Source: Curvibacter soli (GTDB lineage Bacteria > Pseudomonadota > Gammaproteobacteria > Burkholderiales > Burkholderiaceae_C). From it: 36,903 nt of DNA. How positions within the stretch are numbered: the stretch's first letter is position 1; the number at the start of each line of letters is the position of its first letter. The notes under the pieces were generated by a model. It saw only the letters and a program-made list of their open reading frames with translations. It was not told the origin of the DNA and ran no database searches. Where the stretch lies: the NCBI RefSeq assembly GCF_029211125.1, contig NZ_JARGEN010000083.1:1-36903 (forward strand), in the 5' to 3' direction. The position numbers were made by a program, and so were the translations under genes. Positions 1 through 7,151 of the stretch are shown here, piece by piece.

Positions 1-75
1 GGTGGCAATGCAACTCTGTCTGCAACTTGTGGGCCAATTATCCTATCGATTCATGGTGACTGACTAGTAGGCTCC
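1..75. other. Non-porin sequence abutting the truncated porin
   Basis: These bases do not encode the signal peptide and first strand that a porin needs. Stops crowd the stretch just before the porin frame (TGACTGACTAG around 57-67). I infer a junction with another element, or a rearrangement, that removed the porin promoter and 5' end. No transposase or terminal repeat can be identified from so short a stretch. Confidence 0.35.
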
Positions 76-990
76 ATGAAGAACGCCGGCGACGCTGGGC
101 GCAAGACCGTCGTCAACAGCGGGGGCATGACCACTTCCTGGTTCGGCTTCAAGGGCTCGGAAGACCTGGGCGGCGGCCTCAAGGCCAATTTCGCGCTGAC
201 ATCGTTCATCCAGGCCGACGACGGCACCCAGGGCCGCTTCCCGGGCGACACCTTCTTCTCGCGCGACGCCAACGTCAGCCTCTCGGGCGACTTTGGCGCC
301 GTGCTGCTGGGCCGCTGGATGGCGCCCAACTTCCTGCCGTCCGTTATCGGCAACCCGCTGGGCGACTCATTCACCTTCTCTCCGCTGATCCTGCACATGA
401 ACGTGCCGCTGTTCAACGGCACGGGCTGACGTTCCATGACCCCCGCCGACACGGGCTGGAGCAACCAGATCGTGTACTCCACGCCAGACATCGGCGGCTT
501 CAAGGCCAACCTGCAGTACCAGTTCGGCGAACAGGCTGGCCAGACCAGCAAGAACAACGTGGGCGTCAACTTCTTCTATTTTGGCGGCCCGCTGACCCTG
601 ACCGGTTTTTATGAAAACGCCGACATCACCAACCCAGTGAATACGCTGCTGGCCAACAACCAGAAATACTGGATGCTGCTGGGCGCCTACGACTTCGGCA
701 TGGTCAAGCCCTACCTGAGCTATGGCGAAAAGAAGATCGACGACACCGTCTCCACCAAGGGCAAGACCTACCAGGTGGGCGCCTCGGCACCGCTGGGCAA
801 TGGCAAGCTGATCGCCGAGTGGGTGAAGACCGACTGGTCCACCCCCGACGTGAACCGCAAGACCTTCACCCTGGGCTACGACTACAACCTGTCCAAGCGC
901 ACCGACGTGTACGCGATGTTCATGAACGACAAGATCACGAACCAGAACACCGGCAACAGCTTCGGCATCGGCATCCGTCACAAGTTCTGA
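76..990 (+). pseudogene. Gram-negative porin remnant, 5'-truncated with an internal stop
   Basis: The encoded protein is a Burkholderiales-type general trimeric porin (16-stranded outer-membrane barrel). The first open stretch (76-429) has typical strand-and-turn sequence such as GFKGSEDLGGGLKA. After one in-frame TGA at 427-429 the same frame continues (436-990) to a porin-like C-terminus, GIGIRHKF, ending in the terminal Phe needed for outer-membrane assembly. The TGA sits where a Trp (TGG) would be plausible. About 304 codons remain against roughly 340-380 for the family. The missing part is the N-terminus, including the Sec signal peptide. No frameshift is needed to join the halves, so the lesions are one nonsense codon and a lost 5' end. 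A sequencing error could explain the TGA but not the missing start. A strong terminator follows. I expect no functional product. Confidence 0.8.
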
Positions 991-1017
991 GCGGCGCAAG
1001 GCCTGCCTTTCGCTCCG

Positions 1018-1074
1018 GCCCCCGCGCACTGCGCGCCCTTCTTGCGAGGGGCATGCGAGGCGCGGGGGCTTTTT
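1018..1074 (+). terminator. Intrinsic terminator of the porin gene
   Basis: GCCCCCGCGC (1018-1027) pairs perfectly with GCGCGGGGGC (1060-1069) and is followed directly by TTTTT (1070-1074). It lies 28 bases after the porin stop codon, as expected for a strongly expressed outer-membrane gene. Confidence 0.85.
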
Positions 1075-1180
1075 CCATCACGCCGGCAAAAGCAGCGGCG
1101 GCCCGCTCTGTCAATGCGCTGTCACGCACCCGCCGTACCTTCGTACCTCCATACCTTCCCAGACAGACAAATTCCACGCC

Positions 1181-3052
1181 ATGGACAGGCTCGTACCGCC
1201 GGACGACACGTCCGCCCTCATTGCCGCGCTGTGCCCTGCCATGCAAGGCTCCGGCCCGCTGGCGCGCCTGATGTCCGAAGGCGCGCTGTACTGCGTGTTC
1301 CAGCCGCTGGCGGACCTGCGCGAAGGCGCCGTGTTCGCCCACGAAGCCCTGATCCGCGGCCCCGAGAACACCCCGTTCCATACCCCCGGCGTATTGCTCG
1401 CCATGGCGCGCAGCGAGCAGATGCTGGCCGACTTCGAGCTGTTCTGCATCTTCACCGCCCTGGTGCAATGGGGAAAAAGCGACCAGCCGGGCCGGCTGTT
1501 CGTCAACACCAGCGCCAACGCTCTGGTGCAGATCACGACGCGCCAGCGCGAGGCAGGTACGTTCGGCGACCTGCTGCGCGCTTTCGGCATGCTGCCGCGC
1601 AAGCTGGTGCTGGAGCTGACCGAGCACGAACGCGCCGACGACCTGGCGCAGTTCCGCGACGCGATCAACGCCGTGCATGCATCGGGCGCGATGCTGGCGC
1701 TCGACGACTTCGGCGACGGCCATTCCAGCCTGAAGCTGTGGGCCGAGGTGAAGCCCAACTTCGTCAAGATCGACCGCTACTTCATCCATGCCATCAGCGA
1801 GCAAGGCGAGAGCCTGCAGATGGTGCAGGCCATCCAGCGCATCGCCGACGTGTTCGGCACCACGCTGGTGGCCGAGGGCATCGAGACGCGCGATGACCTG
1901 CGCGTGCTGCGCGACCTGGATATCGGCTACGGCCAGGGCTTCCTGCTGGGTCGCCCTGGACGCGAGCCGAGCATGCGCATCGAGGCGCCCGCGCTGGCGG
2001 TCATCCAGGACCGGCGCGTGGCCGTGCTGCCGCAACTGCCGCACAACGCGCGCCCCGACGTGCTGCGCAGCCTCTCGGTGATCCAGGCGCCCTGCGTGGG
2101 CCTGACGACCACCAACAACGAACTGGCCGCGCTGCTGCACCAGCACCCCACGCTGCACGCCGTTGCCGTGGTGGACAAGGACCGGCCCGTGGCGCTGATC
2201 AACCGACAGCAGTTCATGAACCACTACACCGTCATGTACTTCCGCGAAGTGCATGGCAAGAAGCCCTGCATCGCCTATGCCAACCACGCGCCGCGTCTGG
2301 TCGAGCTGGACTACGACGTGGACGAGCTGGTGGGCATCCTGACCTCGCAGGACCAGCGCTACCTGAGCGACGGCTTCATCGTCACCGACAACGGGCGCTA
2401 CGTGGGCCTGGGCACGGGCGACCAGCTCGTGCGCGCGGTGACCGAGGCGCGCATCGAGGCCGCGCGCCACGCCAACCCGCTGACCTTCCTGCCCGGCAAC
2501 ATCCCGATCAGCATCCACATCGAGCGCCTGCTGGCCAACGGCTCGGAATTCGTTGCCTGCTACGCCGACCTGAACAACTTCAAGCCCTTCAACGACCAGT
2601 ACGGCTACTGGCGCGGCGACGAGATGATCCGCCTGATGGCGCGGCTGGCCCTGGCCCACTGCGACGCGCGACGCGACTTCGTCGGCCACGTGGGCGGCGA
2701 CGACTTCGTCATCCTGTTCCAGAGCAACGACTGGCAGCGGCGCTGCGAAGCCATGGTGTGCGAATTCGCGCAGCAGGCGCAGGAGCTGTTCGACGAAACG
2801 GCGCGGCAAGCCGGCGGCATCCAGGCCGAGGACCGGCATGGCGTGGTGCGCTTCTTCCCGTGTACCACCGTCTCCATCGGCGCGGTGCGCATACACCGGG
2901 GCCAGTACCGCAGCGCCGAGGAAGTGGCCAACGAAGCCGCGCTGGCCAAGCACGCGGCCAAGCAGAGCCAGAGCGGCCTGTTCGTGCGCGAAGACGCAGC
3001 CGGCACCGCCGACCTGACGCTCCAGCCCGGCGAAGCGCTATTGAAAGCATAG
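1181..3052 (+). CDS. EAL-CBS-GGDEF cyclic-di-GMP turnover protein
   Basis: This 623-residue protein has an N-terminal EAL phosphodiesterase domain, a middle segment resembling a CBS pair (about 285-420) and a C-terminal GGDEF domain (about 440-610). The EAL domain appears catalytically complete: EALIRG from residue 55, Asn109 in LFVNTSANAL, Glu145 in LVLELTE, DDFG at 175-178, Lys196 in FVKID, Glu232 in AEGIE and Gln252 in GYGQGF. The GGDEF signature is GGDDF (about 505-509), with an upstream ADLNNFK metal/nucleotide motif, so cyclase activity is plausible. The allosteric I-site, RxxD five residues before the signature, reads ARRD, so its Arg is missing and product inhibition may be lost. No transmembrane segment is seen, so it is probably cytoplasmic. 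The ATG at 1181 has no strong Shine-Dalgarno sequence. The stop codon lies inside an interspersed repeat, so the last residues (LLKA) may be repeat-derived. Net activity cannot be told from sequence. Confidence 0.9.
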   Translation: MDRLVPPDDTSALIAALCPAMQGSGPLARLMSEGALYCVFQPLADLREGAVFAHEALIRGPENTPFHTPGVLLAMARSEQMLADFELFCIFTALVQWGKSDQPGRLFVNTSANALVQITTRQREAGTFGDLLRAFGMLPRKLVLELTEHERADDLAQFRDAINAVHASGAMLALDDFGDGHSSLKLWAEVKPNFVKIDRYFIHAISEQGESLQMVQAIQRIADVFGTTLVAEGIETRDDLRVLRDLDIGYGQGFLLGRPGREPSMRIEAPALAVIQDRRVAVLPQLPHNARPDVLRSLSVIQAPCVGLTTTNNELAALLHQHPTLHAVAVVDKDRPVALINRQQFMNHYTVMYFREVHGKKPCIAYANHAPRLVELDYDVDELVGILTSQDQRYLSDGFIVTDNGRYVGLGTGDQLVRAVTEARIEAARHANPLTFLPGNIPISIHIERLLANGSEFVACYADLNNFKPFNDQYGYWRGDEMIRLMARLALAHCDARRDFVGHVGGDDFVILFQSNDWQRRCEAMVCEFAQQAQELFDETARQAGGIQAEDRHGVVRFFPCTTVSIGAVRIHRGQYRSAEEVANEAALAKHAAKQSQSGLFVREDAAGTADLTLQPGEALLKA

Positions 3053-3094
3053 CTGCAAGCGCTTGCATATCAAGCGCTGGAGGCCGATTTTGCT
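3036..3094 (+). repeat. ~60-bp interspersed repeat, copy 1
   Basis: A member of the dispersed family whose core reads roughly TAGCTGC-NNN-GCGCTT, a short spacer, AAGCGCTGGAGGCC, then a T-rich tail. Here it runs from GCGCTATTG through AAGCGCTGGAGGCCGATTTT. It supplies the stop codon of the EAL/GGDEF gene and abuts the target duplication of the 235-bp element. Confidence 0.7.
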
Positions 3095-3338
3095 TCAACC
3101 TGGAAACGGCAGTTGACCGCTTTGTATCCCTTGCCAGGCCGCATGAAATCGAGCGTTGACGGCTTCGATGGGGTTCACCTCGTGGGTGAGAGCGCTATGC
3201 ACCTGCCAGCACCGCGCTCGGGGTGCCATGCGGCGTTGCTCCTCCTTGCGGGCACCAAGCCCGCCGCGTCGTCGCGTCTTGCCTGGCACCCCGATCACGG
3301 CACCGGCAGGCGCATCCAACTGCCGTTTCCAGGTTCAA
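3094..3338. mobile_element. 235-bp MITE-like element, copy 1, with TTCAA target duplication
   Basis: The element (3099-3333) starts CCTGGAAACGGCAGTTG and ends with its inverse, CAACTGCCGTTTCCAGG. It is flanked by a direct 5-bp repeat TTCAA (3094-3098 and 3334-3338). A nearly identical copy lies inverted at 22804-23037 with a different 5-bp duplication, which fixes both ends. No transposase fits in 235 bp. A 74-codon open frame on the minus strand is not conserved in frame in the second copy. It is therefore a non-autonomous element, presumably moved by a transposase with matching ends elsewhere in the genome. The right-hand duplication provides the stop codon that ends the deaminase remnant. 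Confidence 0.85.
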
Positions 3339-4252
3339 CCCAGAAACCTGCCGCGCCGCGCCTGCGCGAGCTGCAGCGCCAGTGCGTTGTGGCGCTCCAC
3401 CAGCGGCTCCACCTCCAGGGTGGCGAGCCGCCCTTCGCGCACCACCACGCGGCCGTTGACGATGGTGTACGCCGCCTGCGGGCTGGCGCACAGCAGCAGT
3501 GCGCCCACGGGGTCATGCACGGCGCCGCCCGCAAAGGCCAGCGTGCGCAGGTCGAACAACGCCAGGTCGGCGCACATGCCAGGCGCGAGGTGGCCGATGT
3601 CGGCACGGCCCAGCACCTGGGTGCCGCCGCGCGTGGCGGTGAAGCGCATGCCGATTTCGGCAGCGGCCTCGATGCTGTCGTCTAGTGCGGTGTTCAACGC
3701 TAAGCAGCACATAAAACCGCGCCTTTTGACGCATGGCGGCGTTGCAAATCCTCGCGATAGCTACGGCTATCGCTGTGGTTTGCGCCTTGCCCTGCGCCAA
3801 AACGCATCGCTTTTATTGATGCCGCCAAGCATCGAACACTGCACCAGCCGCACGCCGTTGGGGTAGATGTAGAGGTGGTCGCTGCTGGTGGTGCAGCCCG
3901 AGAGCAGCAGCTCGGCCATCGCCACCTGGGTGGAGACGCGCACCATCTCGGGCGTGAGGCCGGCCCAGACCGGGTACAGCCCCTGCAGCCAGGCGAACAG
4001 CTCGGCGTCCTGCACGCCAGGTACGGCGCGCGTGAGCGACTGGTACATGTGGTGGTGCGTGTTGACCAGCCCCGGCACGACGAGGTGGCCGCGCGCGTCG
4101 ATCACCGCGTCGGCGGCCTGCGGCAGTTCGGCGGCGGGGCCGATGGCCTCGACGCGGTGGCCGCGGATGAAGATGGAGGCGCCGCGCAGTTCGCGCCGCT
4201 CGCCATCCATGGTGGCAACGCACTGCGCATCGCGGAGCAGCAGCGTGGCCAT
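3335..4252 (-). pseudogene. 8-oxoguanine deaminase, disrupted (amidohydrolase superfamily)
   Basis: The intact family deaminates 8-oxoguanine to urate, feeding PuuD, which is encoded 8 bp upstream on the same strand. The N-terminal 136 codons (4252-3845) are intact: a metal-binding NTHHHMYQSLTRAV (from residue 64), AQDAELF-like and SGCTTSSDHLY segments. After PNGVRL a 160-bp palindromic element is inserted. Downstream the frame resumes with DDSIEAAAEIGMRF, which normally follows directly. It then jumps from GMRFTA to TRGGTQVLGRADIG, a C-terminal family motif. About 200 codons are therefore deleted, including the remaining zinc ligands (the HTH, HC and GxDG segments). The 3' end is cut by the 235-bp element, whose TSD gives the stop. 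Two insertions plus a deletion make function very unlikely. Guanine deaminase or chlorohydrolase relatives are less likely given the close match to the 8-oxoguanine deaminase N-terminus as I recall it. Confidence 0.85.
3685..3844. mobile_element. 160-bp palindromic MITE inside the deaminase gene
   Basis: The ends are imperfect inverted repeats of about 24 bp (GTGCAGTGTTCGATGCTTGG against GTGCGGTGTTCAACGCTAAG, both read inward). Similarity between the arms continues through most of the element to a central perfect hairpin, GCGATAGC-TACG-GCTATCGC (3754-3773). The host reading frame is interrupted exactly between the Leu and Asp codons of a conserved RLDDSIEAA segment, which defines the borders. 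Flanks CTG and CTA suggest a 2- or 3-bp target duplication, possibly TA. It carries no gene. Confidence 0.75.
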
Positions 4253-4260
4253 GGCCCGGG

Positions 4261-5481
4261 CTATTCGACCTTCGCGCCGGCCTGGAACCAGCGCCCCAGC
4301 AAGGCGCGCTCGTCGTCGGTGATGCCGGTCGCGTTGTTGAGCGGCATGGCCTTCATGACCACGGCCTGCTGGTACAGCGCCTGGGCGTGCTGCTTGACGG
4401 CCTCGGGGTTGTCCAAGCGCACGTTCTTCATCTGCATGGCCGGGCCGTGGCACATGTAGCAGCGCGTTTCGAGCACCTTCTGCACCTGGATATAGGAAAC
4501 GGCTGCAGCGCCCGTATTTACTGCGGTAGCAGCTACTGAATTAATAGCATAAGGCGTGGGCCTGAGCCACGCGACCAGCCCCGCGATGACGGCCACGCCC
4601 ACCAGCGCATACGGCCACGGATGGCGGTTGCGCCCCAGCTTGTAGCCGTGCCGCAGCACGAAGAACTGGCGGATGGCCGCACCCGCGAACATCATGAGGA
4701 CGAGGATCAGCCAGTTGTGCGGACTGCCGTAGGTAAAGCCATAGTGGTTGCTCAGCATGGCGAACACCACGGGCAGCGTGAAGTAGGTGTTGTGCACGCT
4801 GCGCTGCTTGCCGCGCCAGCCGTGAACCGGGTCCACGGGCTGGCCGGCCTTGATGGCGGCCACGACCTTGCGCTGGCCCGGGATGATCCAGAACAGCACG
4901 TTGGCGCTCATGCTGGTGGCGATCATCGCGCCCATGAGCAGGAAGGCCGCGCGGCCCGCGAACCAGTGACAGGCCAGCCAGGCGGCCACGCAGACCAGCA
5001 CCAGCACGAGCGCGCCGACGATGGCGTCGCCATTCTTCCGGCGCCCGAAGATCTGGCAGATGCCGTCGTAGAGCATCCAGAACACGATGAGGAACGACAG
5101 CGCCACGCCAACCGCCGCGCCCGGCGACCAGTCCATGAGCGACTTGTCCACCAGATAGGTGCCTGCGTTCCAGAGGTAGGAGACGGTGAACAGCGCGAAG
5201 CCCGACAGCCAGGTGCTGTAGCTTTCCCAGAAGAACCAGTGCAGGTGCGGCGGCAGTTGCGGCGGCGACACCGCGTACTTCACCGGATGGTAGAAGCCGC
5301 CGCCGTGCACGGCCCACAGCTCGCCGGTGGCGCCATCCTTGCGCAGTTGCTCGTCCACCGGCGGCGTGAGGCTGTTGTCGAGGAAGACGAAGTAGAACGA
5401 GGAGCCGACCCAGGCGATGGCGGTGATGACGTGCAGCCAGCGCAGCAGCAGGTTGGCCCAGTCGAGGAGGTAGCTTTCCAT
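4261..5481 (-). CDS. puuD: Urate hydroxylase PuuD with C-terminal cytochrome c domain
   Basis: PuuD is an inner-membrane urate oxidase that converts urate to 5-hydroxyisourate and passes electrons to its own cytochrome c domain rather than making peroxide. The 406-residue protein starts with a membrane helix (LLRWLHVITAIAWVGSSFYF) and family segments such as HGGGFYHPVKY and HWFFWESYSTWLSG. It has about eight predicted transmembrane segments up to residue 305. A C-terminal class I cytochrome c domain follows, with CYMCH at 341-345 binding heme c. Residues about 311-330 (start YAINSVAAT), between the last helix and the heme domain, are encoded by a copy of the interspersed repeat, which lengthens the linker in frame. 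It heads the unit puuD-deaminase remnant. A TGTATACA palindrome lies 107-120 bases upstream of the ATG, consistent with control by the nearby GntR protein. UraH, UraD and PuuE encoded nearby perform the next steps. Confidence 0.93.
   Translation of the reverse strand: MESYLLDWANLLLRWLHVITAIAWVGSSFYFVFLDNSLTPPVDEQLRKDGATGELWAVHGGGFYHPVKYAVSPPQLPPHLHWFFWESYSTWLSGFALFTVSYLWNAGTYLVDKSLMDWSPGAAVGVALSFLIVFWMLYDGICQIFGRRKNGDAIVGALVLVLVCVAAWLACHWFAGRAAFLLMGAMIATSMSANVLFWIIPGQRKVVAAIKAGQPVDPVHGWRGKQRSVHNTYFTLPVVFAMLSNHYGFTYGSPHNWLILVLMMFAGAAIRQFFVLRHGYKLGRNRHPWPYALVGVAVIAGLVAWLRPTPYAINSVAATAVNTGAAAVSYIQVQKVLETRCYMCHGPAMQMKNVRLDNPEAVKQHAQALYQQAVVMKAMPLNNATGITDDERALLGRWFQAGAKVE
4494..4551 (-). repeat. 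Interspersed repeat copy inside puuD (in frame)
   Basis: Read on the minus strand: TATGCTATTAATTCAGTAGC, then TGCTACCGCAGTAAATACGG, then GCGCTGCAGCCGTTTCC. This follows the order of the dispersed family (GCTAT, AGCTGC, GCGCTG, GCC, T-rich tail). Its length keeps the puuD frame open and encodes about 20 residues of a linker between membrane and heme domains. Confidence 0.6.
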
Positions 5482-5587
5482 GGGGGTGTTCTTGTTGAAC
5501 TCTCTACCTGCTCACCACCGCGGGCGCTCTGAGCAGCACGGGCCGCGAACCTGGATGTGAACCCTGCTCCGCTGCGGCCTGGGCGCA

Positions 5588-5601
5588 GAGTGTATACAAC
5601 A
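5588..5601. promoter_or_regulatory. TGTATACA operator upstream of puuD
   Basis: GAGTGTATACAACA has an 8-bp perfect palindromic core TGTATACA at 5591-5598. The same core lies between uraH and the GntR gene (7593-7600) and upstream of binding protein 1 (15217-15224). It is an inferred binding site for the FCD-type GntR regulator, whose family binds short palindromes of this kind. Confidence 0.6.
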
Positions 5602-5602
5602 C

Positions 5603-5681
5603 GACTTACGCAAAACGGGTTCAGGCAAGACGCCTGCCCTTTGGACGCAATGGCTGGTGCATCCCTCTGTTTGCGCAAGCC
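5603..5681. repeat. Short inverted-repeat element with GACTTACGCAAAAC end
   Basis: GACTTACGCAAAACGGG at 5603-5619 is matched imperfectly and inverted by the 3' arm (reads GCTTGCGCAAACAGAGG on the minus strand, about 5665-5681). The 13-mer GACTTRCGCAAAA recurs at 11163-11175 and 36834-36846. It may be a tiny MITE or a remnant of an insertion-sequence end. It lies between the puuD operator and the xdhC stop. No target duplication is convincing. Confidence 0.4.
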
Positions 5682-5692
5682 CTGTCAAAACA

Positions 5693-6511
5693 CTACCGCG
5701 CCGCCGATGCCGACATGGACTGCAATAACTGTGCCGCCGCAGCCACGGCGATCACCTCGGGCTCCTTGCCCGCGATGCCGGGCACGCCGATGGGGCAGGT
5801 CACGTGCGCCATCTCGGCGGGCCCGAAGCCGCGCGCCTCCAGCCGGTGGCGGAAGGCGGCCCACTTGGTCTGGCTGCCGATCAGGCCGACGTAGGGCAGG
5901 TCGCCGCGCTCGCGCTGGCGGCGCAGGCAGGCGGCCACGATGTCCAGGTCCTCGGCGTGGCTGAAGCTCATGACGACCACGCGCGAGCCCGGCGCCAGCA
6001 GGGGCACGGCGGCGTGCACGGGTTCGGAATGCTCGCAGGCCGCATGCACCGCCACGCCGGGCGGGAAGATGCCTGCGCGGCTGTCGATCCAGGTCAGAGC
6101 CACGGGCAGCGTGTCGAGCAGCCCCGCCAGTGCGACGCCCACGTGGCCGCCGCCGAACAGCGCCACGGGCGGGTGCTGTGCCGCCAGCCGCGCGCGCAGG
6201 GCCGGCGCGTCGGCGGCGCGCACGGGCGTAAAGCGCAGGTGCACCACGCCGCCGCAGCACTGGCCCAGGCTGGGGCCGAGGGGGTAGCGGCGCACTTCGG
6301 CGGCGACGGCGCCGCCGGCCAGCAGGGCGCGGGCCTGGGCCTCGGCCTGGTATTCGAGCTGGCCGCCGCCGATGGTGCCCGCCGCGCCGCGCCCGAACAC
6401 CGCCATCCACGCGCCCGCGCCACGCGGGGCCGAGCCCTGCGTGGCGTCCACCGACACCAGCACGGCGCGTTCGCCGGCCAGCCGATCCAGAAAGCGGTCC
6501 AGTATGCTCAT
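5693..6511 (-). CDS. xdhC: Xanthine dehydrogenase accessory protein XdhC
   Basis: XdhC binds molybdenum cofactor, helps sulfurate it and hands it to xanthine dehydrogenase. The 272-residue protein has the N-terminal XdhC/CoxI domain (VSVDATQGSAPRGAGAWM near residue 19, GTIGGGQLEYQA, LGPSLGQCCGG with its paired cysteines). It also has a C-terminal Rossmann domain (ALFGGGHVG, then VVMSFSHAEDLDI and GLIGSQTKWAAFRHRL), ending in the family's GKEPEVIAVAAAAQLL. The ATG at 6511 matches the family start (MSILDRFLDRL). A longer upstream frame exists but would cross the divergent lipoprotein gene. The dehydrogenase subunits xdhA/xdhB, usually adjacent, are not in this window. They may lie elsewhere or have been separated by rearrangement. 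Confidence 0.92.
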   Translation of the reverse strand: MSILDRFLDRLAGERAVLVSVDATQGSAPRGAGAWMAVFGRGAAGTIGGGQLEYQAEAQARALLAGGAVAAEVRRYPLGPSLGQCCGGVVHLRFTPVRAADAPALRARLAAQHPPVALFGGGHVGVALAGLLDTLPVALTWIDSRAGIFPPGVAVHAACEHSEPVHAAVPLLAPGSRVVVMSFSHAEDLDIVAACLRRQRERGDLPYVGLIGSQTKWAAFRHRLEARGFGPAEMAHVTCPIGVPGIAGKEPEVIAVAAAAQLLQSMSASAAR

Positions 6512-6552
6512 GGGGCTGGCATCCCGCGTGCCGGCAGGAGGACCACGCCGCC

Positions 6553-7143
6553 ATGACGCTCCGCACACCGACGAGCCCGCCCGCTCCCCCGCACCGCCGG
6601 CACGCGACGGCCTTGGCCGTCGCCGGTTTTCCTGCGGCCTTGGCCGTCCCCGGTTTTCCTGCGGCCTTGGCCGCCGCCGTTTTGCTCGCAGCCCTGCTGG
6701 CGGGCTGCTCCATGCCGCCGCCACAGCAGCAGCCCGCGCCACCGGCCGTTCAGCCGCCGGGCGTGGCGGGGCCGGTGCCGGGCAGCCGGGGTTCGGCGCG
6801 CATCTCCGCCGCGCCCACGCCGCGCGCCTACAGGCAGGACGCGGCCACGCATCTCTACGGCCTGAACGCACAGCGCATCTACAAGGGCAAGCTGCCGCCG
6901 CTGCTCTACGCCGTCGGCACGCTGCAGGTCTCGATCAACCAGCGCGGCCAGGTCACGAAGCTGGAGTGGATGCGCGCGCCGCGCCACGCGCCCGAAGTGG
7001 TGGCCGAGATCGAGCGCACCGTGCGCGCCGCCGCACCCTTCCCCGCGCCGGCGCGCATGGAGCGCGTGGTCTACACCGACACGTGGCTGTGGGACAAGAG
7101 CGGGACGTTCCAACTCGATACCCTCACCGAAGGGCAGCAATAG
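6553..7143 (+). CDS. Putative lipoprotein with a TonB C-terminal-like domain
   Basis: This 196-residue protein begins with a long hydrophobic leader ending in a lipobox, LLAGCS, with the lipidated Cys near residue 52. A Pro/Gln-rich stretch (PPPQQQPAPPAVQPPG) follows, then a globular domain at about 100-190. GTLQVSINQRGQVTKLEWMR and RTVRAAAPFPAP resemble the TonB C-terminal fold, where a beta strand is followed by a helix in which residues near AAPFP are typical. There is no N-terminal cytoplasmic TonB anchor, so it is probably not an energy transducer. The function is unknown. The ATG at 6553 is preceded by GGCAGGAGGACCACGCCGCC (AGGAGG about 9 bases upstream). The leader is unusually long and contains a 27-bp tandem repeat. 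The true start could be a later codon, though no Met follows before the lipobox. It is divergent from xdhC and convergent with uraH. Confidence 0.7.
   Translation: MTLRTPTSPPAPPHRRHATALAVAGFPAALAVPGFPAALAAAVLLAALLAGCSMPPPQQQPAPPAVQPPGVAGPVPGSRGSARISAAPTPRAYRQDAATHLYGLNAQRIYKGKLPPLLYAVGTLQVSINQRGQVTKLEWMRAPRHAPEVVAEIERTVRAAAPFPAPARMERVVYTDTWLWDKSGTFQLDTLTEGQQ
6610..6690 (+). repeat. 27-bp tandem repeat in a lipoprotein signal sequence
   Basis: Two units (6610-6636, 6637-6663) differ by one base and encode ALAVAGFPA and ALAVPGFPA. A third, degenerate unit (6664-6690) encodes ALAAAVLLA. The 27-bp period keeps the frame, so the hydrophobic core of the leader could expand or contract by nine residues. 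Confidence 0.75.
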
Positions 7144-7151
7144 CGGGCGGC

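Noticed and set aside
935-2953. Open frame of 672 codons on the minus strand
   Set aside because: It is antisense to the EAL-GGDEF gene, low in complexity and without family motifs or a ribosome site.
3095-3319. 74-codon frame inside the 235-bp element as a transposase remnant
   Set aside because: The second copy has a one-base difference that shifts this frame, so the coding sequence is not under selection. No transposase motif is visible.
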